A stretch of DNA of 64,000 nt from Heterotrichella gracilis (GCA_032358255.1 JAULBX010030264.1:62001-126000), one strand, 5' to 3'; shown: positions 30,829 through 43,718, numbered from the stretch's first letter. A program made the numbers and translations. The notes: generated from the letters alone by a model not told the origin.

Positions 30829-33800
30829 TCACTGGCTGAAGGGGCTGGGCCGCGGGTTCCCCGTCCTGGGCCCAGGCGCAGCCCATGACTTTGCCCTGTC
30901 CGCATGCTCATTCCCCCCCTGCTGACCTGGCGCCGCCCTGGATCCATCCCGGGGAGCCGCCCGCTTCTGCACAGTGTAGGAGATCTGCATGGACCCCGAC
31001 TTGGTGTGCCCAATGTCTGTGGCGATGTCATACAGCTGGGACACCGCGTGGGTGGAGGAGCCCAGGCGGTTGAACTTGGTTGCTGCGGCCTCCAGCAGGC
31101 TCTCTGCCATGAGCTCCACGTCGATGCTGTCCACGGGCATGCTGCTGCGGGAGGAGACGGAGGAGATGTTGGACTCCACGCGGGAGACGGCCTGCGGGGG
31201 ATGGGAGAGGCTGGGGTAAGAAATGTGGCAATACTAAAAATAAATGATGTACACAAGATTATCTCCAATTTAGTTAGTGTGAGTTAGCTTTCATTGAGTT
31301 GAAGTTGGGCAGGGATTATGCACCAGGGCAGTAAACCCCAGTGCTTGCCCTGAAAGCCTGGTGCAGCTGCGAGCTGTTAAAACCCTAACCCTAGGGGTCA
31401 ACACCAGTGGCGGCCACGCCGAGCGCAGCGCAACAGGTAGGGTGCGGGATGGGGTGGACACCGTGAACCAGACAGGGATGGCGACGGAGCTGTTGAATGT
31501 GGGATGGGATCTGAGACACCATGTGAATTTCACTGCACAGGCAGGGGTGGGGTGCGTACCGGGCTCAGGTTCATGGGCAGCTGGAAGGACACCTTCCGGC
31601 TGGGGCGGGTGGTAAACTGCGCCGCCGCCGCGGCCGCCGCCCCAGCTGCCGCCTCAGCTGCCGCCCTTGCTGCCGCAGCCTGCCGCTGCTCGGCTGTTTG
31701 GGAGGCCCGGGTGGGGGCGCCGCCCTGCGGCCCCATCCAATCGGGGCGGCTGGCGGCAAAGGGGCTTGGCTTCCACACCTTGGCGGGGACAGTCGGCTGT
31801 GGGGGTGGGGGGGCGGGGGCTGCGGTGGGGGGCGGGGACTCCCCCGCGGGCTGGTCATCGGTGGGGATCATCAGGCTTGGCGCTGCTGCGGCGCCCATCC
31901 AGGGGCTGATGCGCAGACCCTCCTCGGGGTCCGGCCCGGCAGTGGGCACCGGCGCCGCCACCGCGGGCTGCGGGTGCCGCACCACTGCCGCGGTTGGGGG
32001 CGGGGCGCCGGTGGCGGGCGGGGCCGGCGGCATCATCCGGGGGGGATGTGGCCCCGGGAGGTTGGTGGCGCTCATGCGGCGTATGAACATGGCGGCCTCC
32101 TTGGTCTCCGGGATCTTGTCCAGCTCCCCCGATGCGATGGAGCTCTTCATGCTTGCGCCAATGATGATGGAGTTCTTGATGGCGCCCATGTCCTCGCTAG
32201 CGGCGGAGCCCATGGAAATTGATCGGAGCATATCCAGGCCGCCTGCAGAGCCCTGGCGGGCGCCCTGGGGTGTGTGTGCGTTGAGCGCCATGGGTGGCGC
32301 GCCCAGGGGGGCGTCGGGGGGAAATGGCATGGCGCCGCCCCCGCTGGACACCCTGAGAGGGGCCATCCCCGGGAAACCTCCAAGCTGCGGCAGGGCCCTG
32401 CGCCCGGCCCCTGATCCAACCTTTTGCAGGGATCGCAGCGGGGATTCCGTCATGGGTGGCGCCTCCCTGGCGCCCCTTGGCTGCTGCCCTGGGTAGCCCC
32501 TTGGGGGCTGATCGCGGCCGTGGGTGAAGGGGAGGGAATGGGCAGGGGGGGTGGCGGCCAGCTTGGGGTCTGTCTCCTGATCCGGCTGCGCCATGTTGCT
32601 TTCGTGGAGCATGTGTGAGAACACCAGGAGCAAGGTGTAGAGGGTCATGACTGCTGCGCCCACCCAGATGACGATGTTGCCCAGCGCAAAGCTGCCGTAA
32701 GTCATGCAGTTCATGTCTGCGAGAAAGCATGAACAGAAATCAATAAAATGGTTTTCCTTGGAAAACGTATGGCAAAATGTGAAATGACTTTTTAACAGAA
32801 TTGTAGATTGGTACATGTTGAAACCCACAAACAACTTACACCAGTTTTACCAATTTGATGATATGAAATGTCTGGGTTTGAGTTACTTCAGTTTCAGGGT
32901 TACGCACGCACCGTTGCAGTCTGTCCACTGCGCGATGACGGTCCAAATCCCCGCGCACCCCGCCTCCTGCCAGCCCACCAGGATCCACACGCACCAGCCA
33001 AGGTGCATCAGCAGCTCCATGGCCATGACTATCCACCTGGGGCGCAAGGGGGGACACAGTAGGGTCAGCAGTGCTATGGTGGGGCACAGGGGGGACACAA
33101 TAGGGTTAGCACCGATGTGGTTAGTACTGCCCTGGCGATGCGGCAGGGGCAACTCTGCCATAGAGGGAAACTGACATTTGAAAGGCACTCACCATGCCTT
33201 GCTCCCCTGCCGCCACCACTACTGTCGCAGCGGTTATTGCAACCGCAAAACAATTTCAACTATAGCTGCAATATAACAGTTGGTGGTGATCCCGCCTCCC
33301 CGGTGCACTCACCATGTCTTGTTCCCCTGCGGCGCCTTCATGGCCTTCCTGAATGTCCATTGCCAGCTCAGCAGCGTGGATATGAGCCCCACCCCACAGC
33401 TGGCAGCGGAGTAGATGAGTGGCCAGGGGGTGCCGTCAGTGGGGTGGTCCAGGTAGCTGGGGGGACAAGGGGGGAGGGTCAGTGCCAAGTATATCGGAGG
33501 GTGGGGAGGAGGGAGAGTGGGTGGACCAGGTAGCTGCAGCGAAGAGTGCCAGCGGCAACAAGGGACCCAAGATAAAAGTGCATCCCACACTGATTATCAA
33601 ACCCTGAGACTAAAGAGCCCCACCATGCAGGAGGCCCATGACTCGCATGGTGGACAACGCCACACTTCCTAACATATCCTGCTAGCGAACCAGCCAAGTA
33701 TGATGAACCATACACATTGAACTGTACATGATGCAACCGTACTCGATGGGGCCAACAACCCTAGCCCCGCCCTGTGACTCACATGATGAGGAAGGCTGCC

Positions 33801-36357
33801 GCATTCCACAGCAGTCCGCAGGCCGACACGATGTAGAGTATGATGAGGCACGTCACGATGCCGCGCACTTCCCTGCTGCCTGTGCGCCCCGCCTTGAGGT
33901 CCATCTCGAAGAAATCCACACCCAGGCCCTTCTTCTCGTTGCTGTCCTTCCGCAGCTGTGGGGCAGCAAGGGTGGGATCCAAAGTCAGTACACAGATATG
34001 ATGAATTTGACCCAACAATTTGACCCAACAAAAAAATCCAACATCCTTTTTGCAACCAAACACCTGCCAAGAAGAACAGCCTTTGCAAATACACTGTTCA
34101 AAGTGCGTCCGGCCGTAGGTGTCTGAAGCCAACCCTTCACATATGCATACCTGGGCCCTTACACTGCACATGTGCTCCTGCACCCACACTCAAACACTAC
34201 CGTACTAGTGAGGACCCATTGCGCACCTTCAAAAAACCGAATTAATATTGCCACTGCGCACCCTATTGCTCACCACAAACCTATTTAATATTGCCACTGC
34301 GCACCCCACTGCGCACCCTAAAATTGCAACTAATATTGCCACTGCGCACCCTTCTGCGCACCCTTCTGCGCACCCTTCTGCGCACCCTTCATACTGCATT
34401 TATTACTAGCTGCAGTGCCACCCCGCAGCCTGCAGCGTGAGGGCCCCCTAGGTATGCAGGTAATTATCACCAACCCCACACAGTGCGCGCACTGCTTAGC
34501 ACTGCCAGGGATAAAATACCACCTCTCAAACCCTAATCATTTAATGCTTTTACAACATATATATTGTGTTTCCTGGGGACTATGCTGCCTTATGCACCCA
34601 TTTGCAAAGGAGTTTTGGTTCTTTTTTTGCCAAGAGGGAAAATAATTTCTTACCTGCCAAGTTACAGGCTATGTGCATGCAAGCCACAAACAGGTGCAGA
34701 TCTACGTACATCGTGTCAGACTAGGTGCAGTGTCGTACCTTCGTCGGTAGCTACTTAAGTGCACCACGATACCCCAGGCATGCCTTTCCGACACTAGGGT
34801 GCAGTATCGTACGTTCAACGGCGCGGAAAGCCGAGGCCTCGTTAAGTAAGCCCGAACTTCAAATATTGGCCACAATCTATCACTGATAGATAGCTATTTG
34901 GAATAATTTCGACACTGCGCAGATCTCTGCTCAGGCCGGAAAAAATTATATAATTATGACTGCGCAGGCATATTTTAATTATTTATGAGCAATGGGCCCT
35001 CACTAGTACGGTATCCCCACATGTTCCTAAATCCCACGCCCGACCCTGCACCCGCTGCGCACCTGCACCCATGTCCCAGGCCCCTTGTGATATGTGTTGA
35101 CCTCGATGATGTGGTCCAGCGCTGCCTTGCTCCACCCAGACTTCTTGATGGTGAAGCCTGCGTTGCTGTCCGCACCGCGGCCCACAGGCGTGTCGCCCCA
35201 TGGGCTGGGCCCTTCCGCAGCCTTGGGGGGAGGCTCCGCGAATCCCACGCGCGGCTGCAGGGGCAGGGTAAATGGTAAGCAGGTGGGCTCAGGAATGGCA
35301 CTCAATTGCCACCATGCCCTGCCATGGGTGCTTCCTCAGGGTGTGGTCAAGTGGCGCTGTGCCGCAGTGCCTGTGAAGGGTTTAGGGTTTGGGGTTCGGC
35401 AAGGAAGGGGGACACGTGTGGAGTGCACAATAGGCTCTACTGCAAGCATGCACCACAGTGGGGAGGTCCAGGTTTAGGGTTTTAAGGTTATCCCTCGGCA
35501 CAGGCATCAGCGTACCTTTGACGCTGCCAGGGGTGCTCCCACTGCGGCTGCACTCCTTGAGAAGGGGGTGGCCTTAAGGTGGGTGAAGGACGCTGGCCTG
35601 GCTGCTGGCTTGTCTGCCTCCGGAATGGTGAGAGAGATGCTGACCTCTTGCAAGGAGCCTGGGGTGGGTGCATGTGTGAGTGGCTGTCTGGAGGTGGGTG
35701 GGTGGGTGGGTGTATTGTGTGCACATGGGCAGGCCACTACACTTGTGTCTCTTTCTCAAGCAGAGTTGGTTGACAAACAGCCCACATACTAGCCGAGGTT
35801 CGGCCGTGTGCATTCCACTGTCCTCCAATAGGCAACCCACGTATGTCAACAAAAAACGCAGTGCGTGGTACTGCCTCCATGCCACCCACTGTCCCGCCAT
35901 ACGGCACTGCTATGCCCTAACTGTGTCACTTCAGGCTGGGCGGGTATTGGTCTCAGGTAAAAACCAATGAAATATCCCCAGGCCGCTGCGTACCTTCGCT
36001 CTGTGCGTCCTCCTCAGGCGGGCCCCTAGCGCCATGGGAGGCATGGGGGGTAGGGCGTACAGGCTCGGCCATGCTGCGCTGGACAGCCACGGCAGCTGCG
36101 GCCTCCAGGTTTCCGGAAACACGTGCAGCGAACGGGGAGGCCCTCGCCTTGTTCACCCGTGCAACCGACTGGGTGATCTTGCTGCCCAAAGACATTGCCG
36201 GCCCGATTCCCGCCTCCTGGGGTTGTGGGGCACCTGCTGAATACGATGACGATGGCTTTGGCTGTACGGACCCACGAGGCTGTGCTTCTGAGCTCTCGCC
36301 ATCGGAGCCAAGATCCACTACGGATAGCGCGTCCAGGGAAGCCGCGCTGCGCTCCAT
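30829..36357 (-). CDS. Four-TM membrane protein with long proline-rich tail
   Basis: Eight phase-consistent exons: 36357-35994, 35658-35516, 35254-35063, 33955-33783, 33456-33313, 33036-32912, 32716-31560, 31191-30829 (TGA), 2661 nt, 886 aa. Residues 1-260 are hydrophilic. Four hydrophobic helices follow: about 266-289 (IVTCLIILYIVSACGLLWNA), 303-325, 340-362 (MELLMHLGWCVWILVGW) and 388-412 (LGNIVIWVGAAVMTLYTLLL). The loop before TM4 holds three cysteines (GCAG...DCN...MNCM). About 470 residues of Pro/Ala/Gly-rich sequence follow, with a poly-Ala run and a short Ser-rich end. The tight four-helix bundle with a Cys-containing loop resembles MARVEL/tetraspan-like proteins, but I cannot name a family. 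The long C-terminal tail would face the cytosol if the N-terminus does. Confidence 0.8.
31616..31681 (-). repeat. GCC-rich coding microsatellite (poly-Ala)
   Basis: Plus-strand GCC/GCT-rich run translating on the minus strand as an Ala-rich stretch within the tail of the four-TM protein. Confidence 0.8.
33185..33216 (-). repeat. Intronic copy of the end of exon 5 of the four-TM gene
   Basis: Matches 33305-33336 at most positions, offset 120 bp. The copy keeps the full GTGAGT donor hexamer on the minus strand. A second nearby duplication (33038-33068 with 33083-33112) involves the acceptor side of the same intron. Confidence 0.8.
34241..34390. repeat. Minisatellite in an intron of the four-TM gene
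   Basis: Three units of AATATTGCCACTGCGCACCC with spacers, then four tandem TTCTGCGCACCC units. It lies in the long intron between 35063 and 33955. Confidence 0.85.
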
Positions 36358-37711
36358 TGGGTTACCCGTCTAGAACGATGATAACACCCACTTAGGGCGG
36401 GCCGCTGACTGCCATGGCGGGGGCGATGCCGTCTGTTTCAGCAACCGATGTACAGCTACAGGTGGGTCCCAAAGTGTTCACACTGCGTACAGGTGTGGTG
36501 GAGATACGTTATGGGCGTTCTAGAGAACAAGCTTTGCTCTCGTTGTTTCTCCAGAGAGACTTTGGTGCACCCATGTTTGAGGCTCGCGCCAAAACCCTAC
36601 TCCCACACGCAGGCAGTCGAGCCAGCCCTCTGCACTTTTGCAGGGCTGGCACGGACCAAGTCGGCGGGCTGTCGGATAACTTACGTCACATCCGTACCGC
36701 GCACCGGATCATTGAAAACGTGTCCGGTACAGGTGGCCGGATGTCTTACGTCATTTCCCTCCTCGACGACTTTTGGCGGGCAACCCTAATCTAGGGTACT
36801 GCCCCGTCAAACCCTAAACTAGGTTGTAAAGTACCCAGCTTTTTGGAAGGATTCAACCCTTTTACAGTGTTGAAGGTGCGTTCTGTTGCAACGCCTTGCA
36901 TTGTACTCAGGCAACCACAAGCCACAGCTGAGACCAAAAGGACCAAGTAGAGTTTGGCCCCCTCGAGTGCAAGCTGCCAGTCTGAACCATCGTGCGCATG
37001 CACCACACCCAAGGTTTGCAAAGTTGCTTAAAGAGCAAAAAACCCACATGCAAATCCTAATTGTGTGTGGTTCATTCCATTGTCATTGGTAACATGCCCG
37101 CTGAAGTGAACAATACCCACCCATACAGTGACTGTAAAAGATACAGTGAAATTTCAAGGCATTCCAAGCCGACAACGGCTTATTACCAAAACCCACCCAA
37201 AAACAGTTCGATAGAATAACCTTTGTGCTGCACTGGCAAGATTCATCTGTTTGAAAACACTGCATGTGGTGCAAAACTGAGGTCCTGCTTTTTGTCCCCC
37301 CTCCCCCCCTCTTAACTTTTGAGGCCAAGCCAATGCAACTTGGGGGGTCCCAAACAATATCATTGCAGCTATCAATGCCCAAATTAGGCATGCCTGTTTT
37401 TTTGTAACATGCTGTCACGCTGGGCTGCCTGCCCCTTAGCTTCAAGGATGCAGCAATCTCATCTCAATCTCCGCCTCCCACATACCCTTCCTCCCCTCTA
37501 CACTCCCATACTGGTTCCTTGCAGCAAACATGCCTGCCCACCACACTCACGCCATAGCCACAGCAAGAGCTCCCAAGCAGATACATCCCCAGCCATGCCT
37601 TGGGTAGGCAACAGCTTGACATGCTCCAAAAGGAGAGGATTAATAAAGAAATAGGCACTCCAAGCCGCCCCTGCAATCGTTTGCTGCGTTTGCATCCCTC
37701 CACCAACCCCC
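36358..37711. other. Intergenic, promoter side of the four-TM gene
   Basis: Lies between the MRL1-like stop (minus) and the four-TM start (minus). A plus-strand ATG frame at 36414-36794 has no family and is not supported. Confidence 0.5.
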
Positions 37712-40700
37712 TCACGCCTCTGGCGCCCCCCCCTGCCACCCCCCCCGCTGGGCCTGGCCCCCCTGGGGCCTCCCCGGCGGGTCTGTGTGCAGCGAGGCCA
37801 TGTGTCGGTCCAGCCCCATGCGTATGGTGCGCTGCTGCGTGAGGATGTTGCCGCCCATCCAGCTCTGCTCTTGGGGTGTGGACAGCTGCGCGTTTTTCGC
37901 ATTGGCGGCCGCCCTGCAGGGGGGGGAAGGTGGGGGTGCGTGGGCAGTTTGGGGAGGAGAGAATTGAGGACCGGTCCTTGGGCTAGGATGTGTAAACAGG
38001 GGTGTGCGTGAGACCAAGGGGATTGAGGGTCGGGTCTAGGACTAGGATGTGTTTTCAAGAGGGTGCGCTTGCGGCAAAGGTACTGGCACAGCGCGTGCTA
38101 AGCGGCAACCCCAGGGGGGGTGTACAAGCACAGTGCCCAGCTCTGCCACGCGGGCTTGGACAGCTGCGCGCTCTTGGCATTGGCAGCGGTCATGCAGGAA
38201 AATGCACGCTTCCAGACAAGGGGTCAAGCTCCCCTTTTTTACAAGTGTCAGTTACGTTTGTTGACATGTACTTTTGGTGCCCCAAACCCTTTACCCTAGG
38301 CAAGGAATTGCCACGCACCTCCTTGTGGAGCGCACCCAGCGCGTGAGCTCCCTGGGGTGAAGCACCACCTGGCCCTGCACAGGCAGCTCCTCGGCCCACA
38401 GCCGCAGCCGCCGCAGCATGGCAGCCACACCCAGACCGGTGGCTGCGCCTGCGGTGGTGGTGGCGGCTGCCTCCGCCTCGCAGGGGAGGAGGAGGGTGGT
38501 GGGGGATGGAGCGGGGGGGGTAGCGGGCCTGTGGGTACAGGAGGGGGGGGTGTCAGGTATGGGCGATCGGTGTGGCGCCTTGAATCTTGTGGATTTCAAA
38601 TTTGTGACGTCAGCCATTATAGCAAAGCAGTGGATACGCCAGGTATGCAAACGAGGGACCCTTTCCACATCCAAACATATCTTGTCCAACAAGATCCCAC
38701 CAAAATGAAAGCTGTGAAAACAACATCACCGCCTCCAAATTAGCACTTGTTCCCACACAACCCCCCTTACCTTGACCCGGGCCCCTCCTCGTGCAGGTAG
38801 CTTGGGAAGAACACCTCGGCTGCGTCATACCCCGGCACATGCAGCTCTATGGGGTGGTCCACCTTGCCCCGCTCACCCACACGCTGCTCCATCTTCTTCA
38901 GCAGGACCAGCAGGAACACCTCGGCAACCTGGAAACAATTATTATCATTTTTAAATTGGAGAACATTTAAATCAATATGACGATTGATATTAATTCATGA
39001 ATGGGAGCATGAGCTGCAAAACCTCAACAAATTCAGGGGGGAAACCGGGGAAAGCACCCAAAAAAATTTCCTTGGCAACCTGGAAATTGATGGAAGATTA
39101 TATCCTTTGTTAACCATTATGACTACATTCAATTCCACTTTCTTTTCCCTTCCTGTTACGTACCGCGGGCGGCATGGTGCGCATGTCTATGGCGCAGGCC
39201 GCGTCCAGCTTGAACTGCGGCAGCACCCCCATGGTGACGGCCTCCTCGGCAATGAGCATAGCGCGCGCGTCGTAGATGTCGATCAGGTTGTCGGGGCGAA
39301 GCGCACCGGGGGCGGTCTTGGCGTCGGTGACCTGGGGTGGGTGAGGGGCAGATGGTGGGTGTGGTGCTGTGTGGGTGGTACTGTTTGGCTGTGGGCGCCG
39401 GGAAGGTAAAGCGGATATTGCGACCCTATTCTGGAATCTACAGTACCCACAAGGCGACCCGCACTTCCAGCCCTGCAGCACTCACACTCACAGCTCTGGA
39501 CCCCATCCGCCCCTCGATGCACCAGACACACCCCACCCACACATATGTACCCGCCCCACCCCACCCAACCACCACCCACCTGGAACGCCATGACGGGCGG
39601 CCGCTTGACCGCCGCCGCCGCCGCCCCCTTGTTCCCCCCCTCGGGATTGAACGGCATGCGCAGGCAGGCAAACACGCGGTCCAGCATGCGCAGCGAGGGG
39701 CTGCCCCCTGCATTGAGGAACTCGCGGTACACCGACACCGCGCGGTTGCTCCAGTGGGTGTCTAGGGGTACGGCGGGTGGGGGCTCCAGCACGCCCAGGG
39801 CCTGGAGGAGCACGCGGCTCTCCACGCTGCGGCCACCTGCGGGGGGTTGGGGGTTGGGGGGGATGAGGAAGGAGTGTGGTGGTGCAGGGGTGAGAAGGGG
39901 GGTTGAAGAGAAATGGGATTTGTTGGTGGCACAGATTGACTGGAGCTGGGGCTCCCAGTGGGAGGTAATGCAGCATGGTCATTTGTGCCCACATCAAGTT
40001 GGGAAATAACACAGTTGAACATGCCCATCGGTGGTTTGGAGTTTAGAGTCTGCGACATGTGCATGCACTGTAGGGGAGCATGCGCCAGGGAGGCGCACCA
40101 TTGGCCATTAGCCTCTCGATTAGGGTTTAGGGTTTAGTGTGCGCACCTGTTGCCGCCAGCCCCGTGTTCTTGCCTGGCGGGTAGCCCCCGGGGTACCACG
40201 CCTCCCTGCTCTTGTTGAAGCACACGCGCAGCAGGATGTGTGCATGCGCGTCGTCCATGGCAACGCCATGCCGCTTCATCACCCTGCAAGCGCATGGGTG
40301 CGAATGAAATTCACAGAGTTTGATGTGCATGTCAGCAGGGCTGCTCCCGTACACCACATCCGCACCGCACTACAGGTAGTATCATTCTCTCGCAGCCAGA
40401 TGCCATAAGAGGACAAGAGCAGTCGACAGTGTGCAGCCTGCGCCTACCCACCACCCACCCAACCGACCCCAGCCCACCACTGGCGCCCTCCCCTTTCACC
40501 CCACACCACAGCCACCATCTCTACCCCCCCTGCCACCACCCCCGCACCCACCTGAACACATCAAACGCCAGCTGCGCCTCGTTGGCCCGCTGGCACGCAT
40601 TCATGATGGCCGCATACGTATACGCGTCCGCCCGCAGCCCCGAGTGCACCAAATCCACCACCAGGCTCACGCAGTCGCCCAGGCGGAACCCCTTCCCGTA

Positions 40701-43700
40701 GGCATTGATCAGCGCGTTGAACGCATGCGCGTGGGGGTACAGCCCCGCCTTGCGCATGGCCGCGTAGGTGGCGCGCGCCTTGTCCAGGTCAGCTTTCAGC
40801 AGGCACGCGAGGAGCAGGGAGGAGTAGGTGGCCTGGCAGGGCGCCAGGTCATCGAGCTGCATCTCGTCGTGCAGCGCGTGGGCCACGTCCACGCGGCCCC
40901 CCTTGCCCGCTACCAGGATGAGCGAGGAGTAGAGGGCGGTGTCGGCGGGGACGCCGTTCCTGGGGGGGTGGGGGATGAGGGGTGAGGGGGGGCGTTTGGG
41001 TGGAGGGTGGGCAGGTGGGTGACATGGTAGGTGGGTGTGTGGGGCATGCGGCAGGGACGGTAGGTGCATCCTAGACGGACGTGGCTGATGGCATGCCAGT
41101 GATGGATGCAAGGCTGGCAGAACATCAGCGAGACAGATGCTGATGTGAGGCGCCTGGTCCACATACAATTTGTCAACAAATACCCCCCCCTCCTGCAGCG
41201 GCGGGTGAACCAGCACACATTTTGCACCGCCCCCATCCCCTCTCCAGCCACACACACACACATGTGCGCGCACGCCAATTGACCCGCAACGCCCGCAACC
41301 CACCCACACCCTTAGATCACCCACCTGCTCATCTCTCCAAAAATCTGCATGGCTGTCTCCACATCCGCGGGCTGCTTCACCCCGCAGGCCACAATTGCTG
41401 AGGAGTAGATGGGCAGGCAAGCAGTGTGGCCCGACGCCAGCGCCTTGCGGTACACACGGAGCGCAAGGTCGCCCTCGCAGGAGCGCGTGCAGGCGTCGAT
41501 GAGCGAGGCGTAGGTGCGCGCGTCGGGCCGGGTGCCGTGCCGCTGCGCAGGGTGGGGGACAAGGGTTAGGGGCAAGGTCAGCAGGTGGCAGCTGGCGGTG
41601 TGCACTTAGCTCCTGGCCAGGGTTTAGGGTTTTAGGGTTCATGTGCAAGCCCTGCTCCACCTGGCCCAGCGTCCGCATCAACTAATATCCCTATTTCAAG
41701 TTCCTGTGACCCCCCACCTCAAGTAGTGCTTGCTTCTTGTGCCAGGCTCACCATCATTCCACCAAGCTTCAGCAGCACGCACCCCGTCAGCAGCACGGCT
41801 TTGCCAACCACGCACCCTGCTCAAGCGTGCCCCCTACACCCTCCCCTGCCCCCTTCTGCAGACCACTTACACCACCCCAGCCGAGCCATACCTCCAGCTC
41901 ACCCAGCGCCTGCACCCAGCTACTGCCCCATGCCCGCACCGCCCGGACCCCCGTCAGCATTCCCCCCCGGCGCAACCGCCCTCAGCTTGCACTCCGCACC
42001 ACCACCTAACCAACAGAACCAACACATAACCAGTGCCCTTGTCCTTCCATCCTTACACCCCCTGGCCCCTCCCCGCGCCCTACCTCCATGTCGCTCAGCG
42101 TCTGCAGCGCGCGCTGGAGCTGTCCGCACCGCCCGCACCCCGTCAGCAGCGCGTTCCACACCGGCGCGTCCGCCCTTAGCTTCCTCTCCCGCATCTCTTC
42201 AAACGCATCATACCCCCTCTGCAGCAGCACAAGCTGCGTGCGCCTGTCGCTGGCAGGGGTTGCCAGGATGGAGTTGGAGCACGATGAGATGAGGGCGGAG
42301 TAGAACTGCGCGTCCAGTTGGACGCCCTCTAGCTTGGCCTTGCTGTAGAGCTTGAAGGCCTGGTCGGCTTGGCCGGCAGCAGCGCAGGCTGCGGGGGTGG
42401 GTGAGGGGAGCGTGAGGGGGGCGGGAGGGGGGGGTGGGGGTGGGAACCATGTGATGGTGGTGCAAAGCAGCTGAGAGCAGCTGCAGCCACAGGCGGAGCA
42501 GCATTCCGCAAGACAACTATCAGCGCCGCCTGATTTGTATTCAGAGCCCGCCTGCTAGGCGCCCACTTGTCCCAACCAACACCCCACTTGCCACAACCCC
42601 TGACAAGGTTGGTGGTCAGCTGGCTCCCCGCAAGGTCAAGCCACGTGACCCGCTGTTTTCCTTGAACCCTACCCCAACCACCTATCCAGCAGCCGGCAAT
42701 TGCCTGAGTCGCACCCGGCATGCTTCAACCAACCCAGCCCACTGCCGCACCTGTGACCAGGTTGGTGTACAGCCGCGTGTCAAGCTTGCGCCCCGTGCTC
42801 TCCATCATGTCAGCGGTGTGCAGCGCCGAGGCCAGGTCCTTGGCCGCCACGCACACGCTGACCAGCATGTTGTAGGTGCGCGCGTCCACGTGTGCGCGCG
42901 GCAGCAGCTGCACAAAGCGCAGCGCCTGCTTCACCGCCTTGCGCTGGGCTGCCGGCCGCAGGAAGTGCTTGTGCTTCAACCTGGGAGGGTGGATGGGTGG
43001 GTGGGTGGGAGGCGGAGGCGGGGGTGTGTGTGTGCGTGGAGGGGGCAATGGGAGTGGCTGGAGAGGGGATGCATCTGTGCAAGCGGTATGGCACCCCAGT
43101 CATCAAACACGAGAGGTACACACCCTGTCAGGAATGATACGATCGGTGCCGCTTGTGTAAGGCTTACTGCTCACTTGGGTGTGTTGCTACAGCCCATGTA
43201 CCTAACTTTCTTAAGTAAGTCGTGGCCTGTGGCTGCCTCTCATCCACAACAGAAGTTGCAGTATGCTGTGATACCCTGGCTTGCAAGCATCTCCCCTTGA
43301 TGGCATACAGTCTGGTGCCTCACCTGGGTATGACATCCACCCGCCCAGCCTGCATGACCCCCTCCAGCACCGCGAGCGCATGGTCCAACAGCCCCCCTTG
43401 GGCCAGGTCGCTGAAGGCCCTCAGCAGGAACAGGGTGTCTGCTTTGGCATAGTCCAAGTGCTGCACATAGGAGTCCAGGTCACCCTCTGCCCCGATTAGC
43501 TCCTCCAGGGCTGACACCTGGGCATGGGCATCTGTCCCCCGGCTGCTGGAGCAAACCTCTGTTCGGACTGGCCGGTGGCGGTCATAGCGTGCGGTTGGGG
43601 TGTGCCTTTGCTTTGCTATGGATGGATGGCTGGTGGGCCGAGGCCAGGGAGTGGGTGGTATGGCGCTGCGGATAAGCCTTGCCTTGCCAGCCCCACAAAG

Positions 43701-43718
43701 CTGCCCCACGTGCTCCAT
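37712..43718 (-). CDS. MRL1: MRL1-like plastid pentatricopeptide-repeat protein
   Basis: PPR protein resembling MRL1, which stabilises the chloroplast rbcL transcript in Chlamydomonas and Arabidopsis. Exons: 43718-43324, 42980-42751, 42388-42084, 41542-41325, 40959-40552, 40283-40147, 39836-39580, 39331-39164, 38928-38771, 38528-38319, 37913-37712 (TGA), 2688 nt, 895 aa. The first 60 residues are Arg/Ser/Pro-rich and low in acid, as in a transit peptide. PPR units run to about residue 520, for example PDARTYASLIDAC, DAPVWNALLTGCGRCG and ADAYTYAAIMNACQRANEAQ. The non-PPR C-terminal part follows the MRL1 pattern: LPQFKLDAACAIDMRTMP, AEVFLLVLLKKMEQR, VAAMLRRLRL...ELTRWVRS and a QQRTIRMG end. The MRL1 assignment rests on this remembered C-terminal layout and should be checked by search. 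The intron before the last exon holds a decayed copy of that exon's start. Confidence 0.85.
38158..38198 (-). pseudogene. Decayed copy of the start of the last MRL1-like exon
   Basis: Corresponds to 37880-37920, offset 278 bp, with roughly three quarters identity. The acceptor CTGCAG of the true exon reads CTGCAT in the copy, so the splice site is lost. Flanking segments 37969-38013 and 38019-38069 are also duplicated. Confidence 0.8.
40120..40137. repeat. Telomere-like motif 10 bp from an MRL1 donor
   Basis: TTAGGGTTTAGGGTTTAG ends 10 bases from the exon end at 40147. Confidence 0.9.
41619..41639. repeat. Telomere-like motif in MRL1 intron 3
   Basis: AGGGTTTAGGGTTTTAGGGTT, about 80 bases upstream (in gene sense) of the exon beginning at 41542. 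Confidence 0.85.
41888..41976 (-). repeat. Intronic copy of the last 90 bp of MRL1 exon 3
   Basis: Aligns along its whole length with 42080-42169 (exon 3 end with donor), with scattered substitutions and small indels, offset about 192 bp. A third shorter piece of the same sequence lies at about 41771-41805 (GCACCCCGTCAGCAGCACGG). Confidence 0.8.

Noticed and set aside
31504-32496. 330-codon plus-strand Gly/Ala-rich frame
   Set aside because: Antisense shadow of the GC-rich tail exon of the four-TM gene.
34241-34390. CRISPR array
   Set aside because: Units are directly tandem with no unique spacers of constant length, and the genome is eukaryotic; it is a minisatellite.
36414-36794. 126-codon plus-strand frame starting with ATG, 57 bp from the four-TM gene start
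   Set aside because: No domain, codon use unlike neighbours, and too close to the divergent start to leave room for a promoter and two 5' UTRs.
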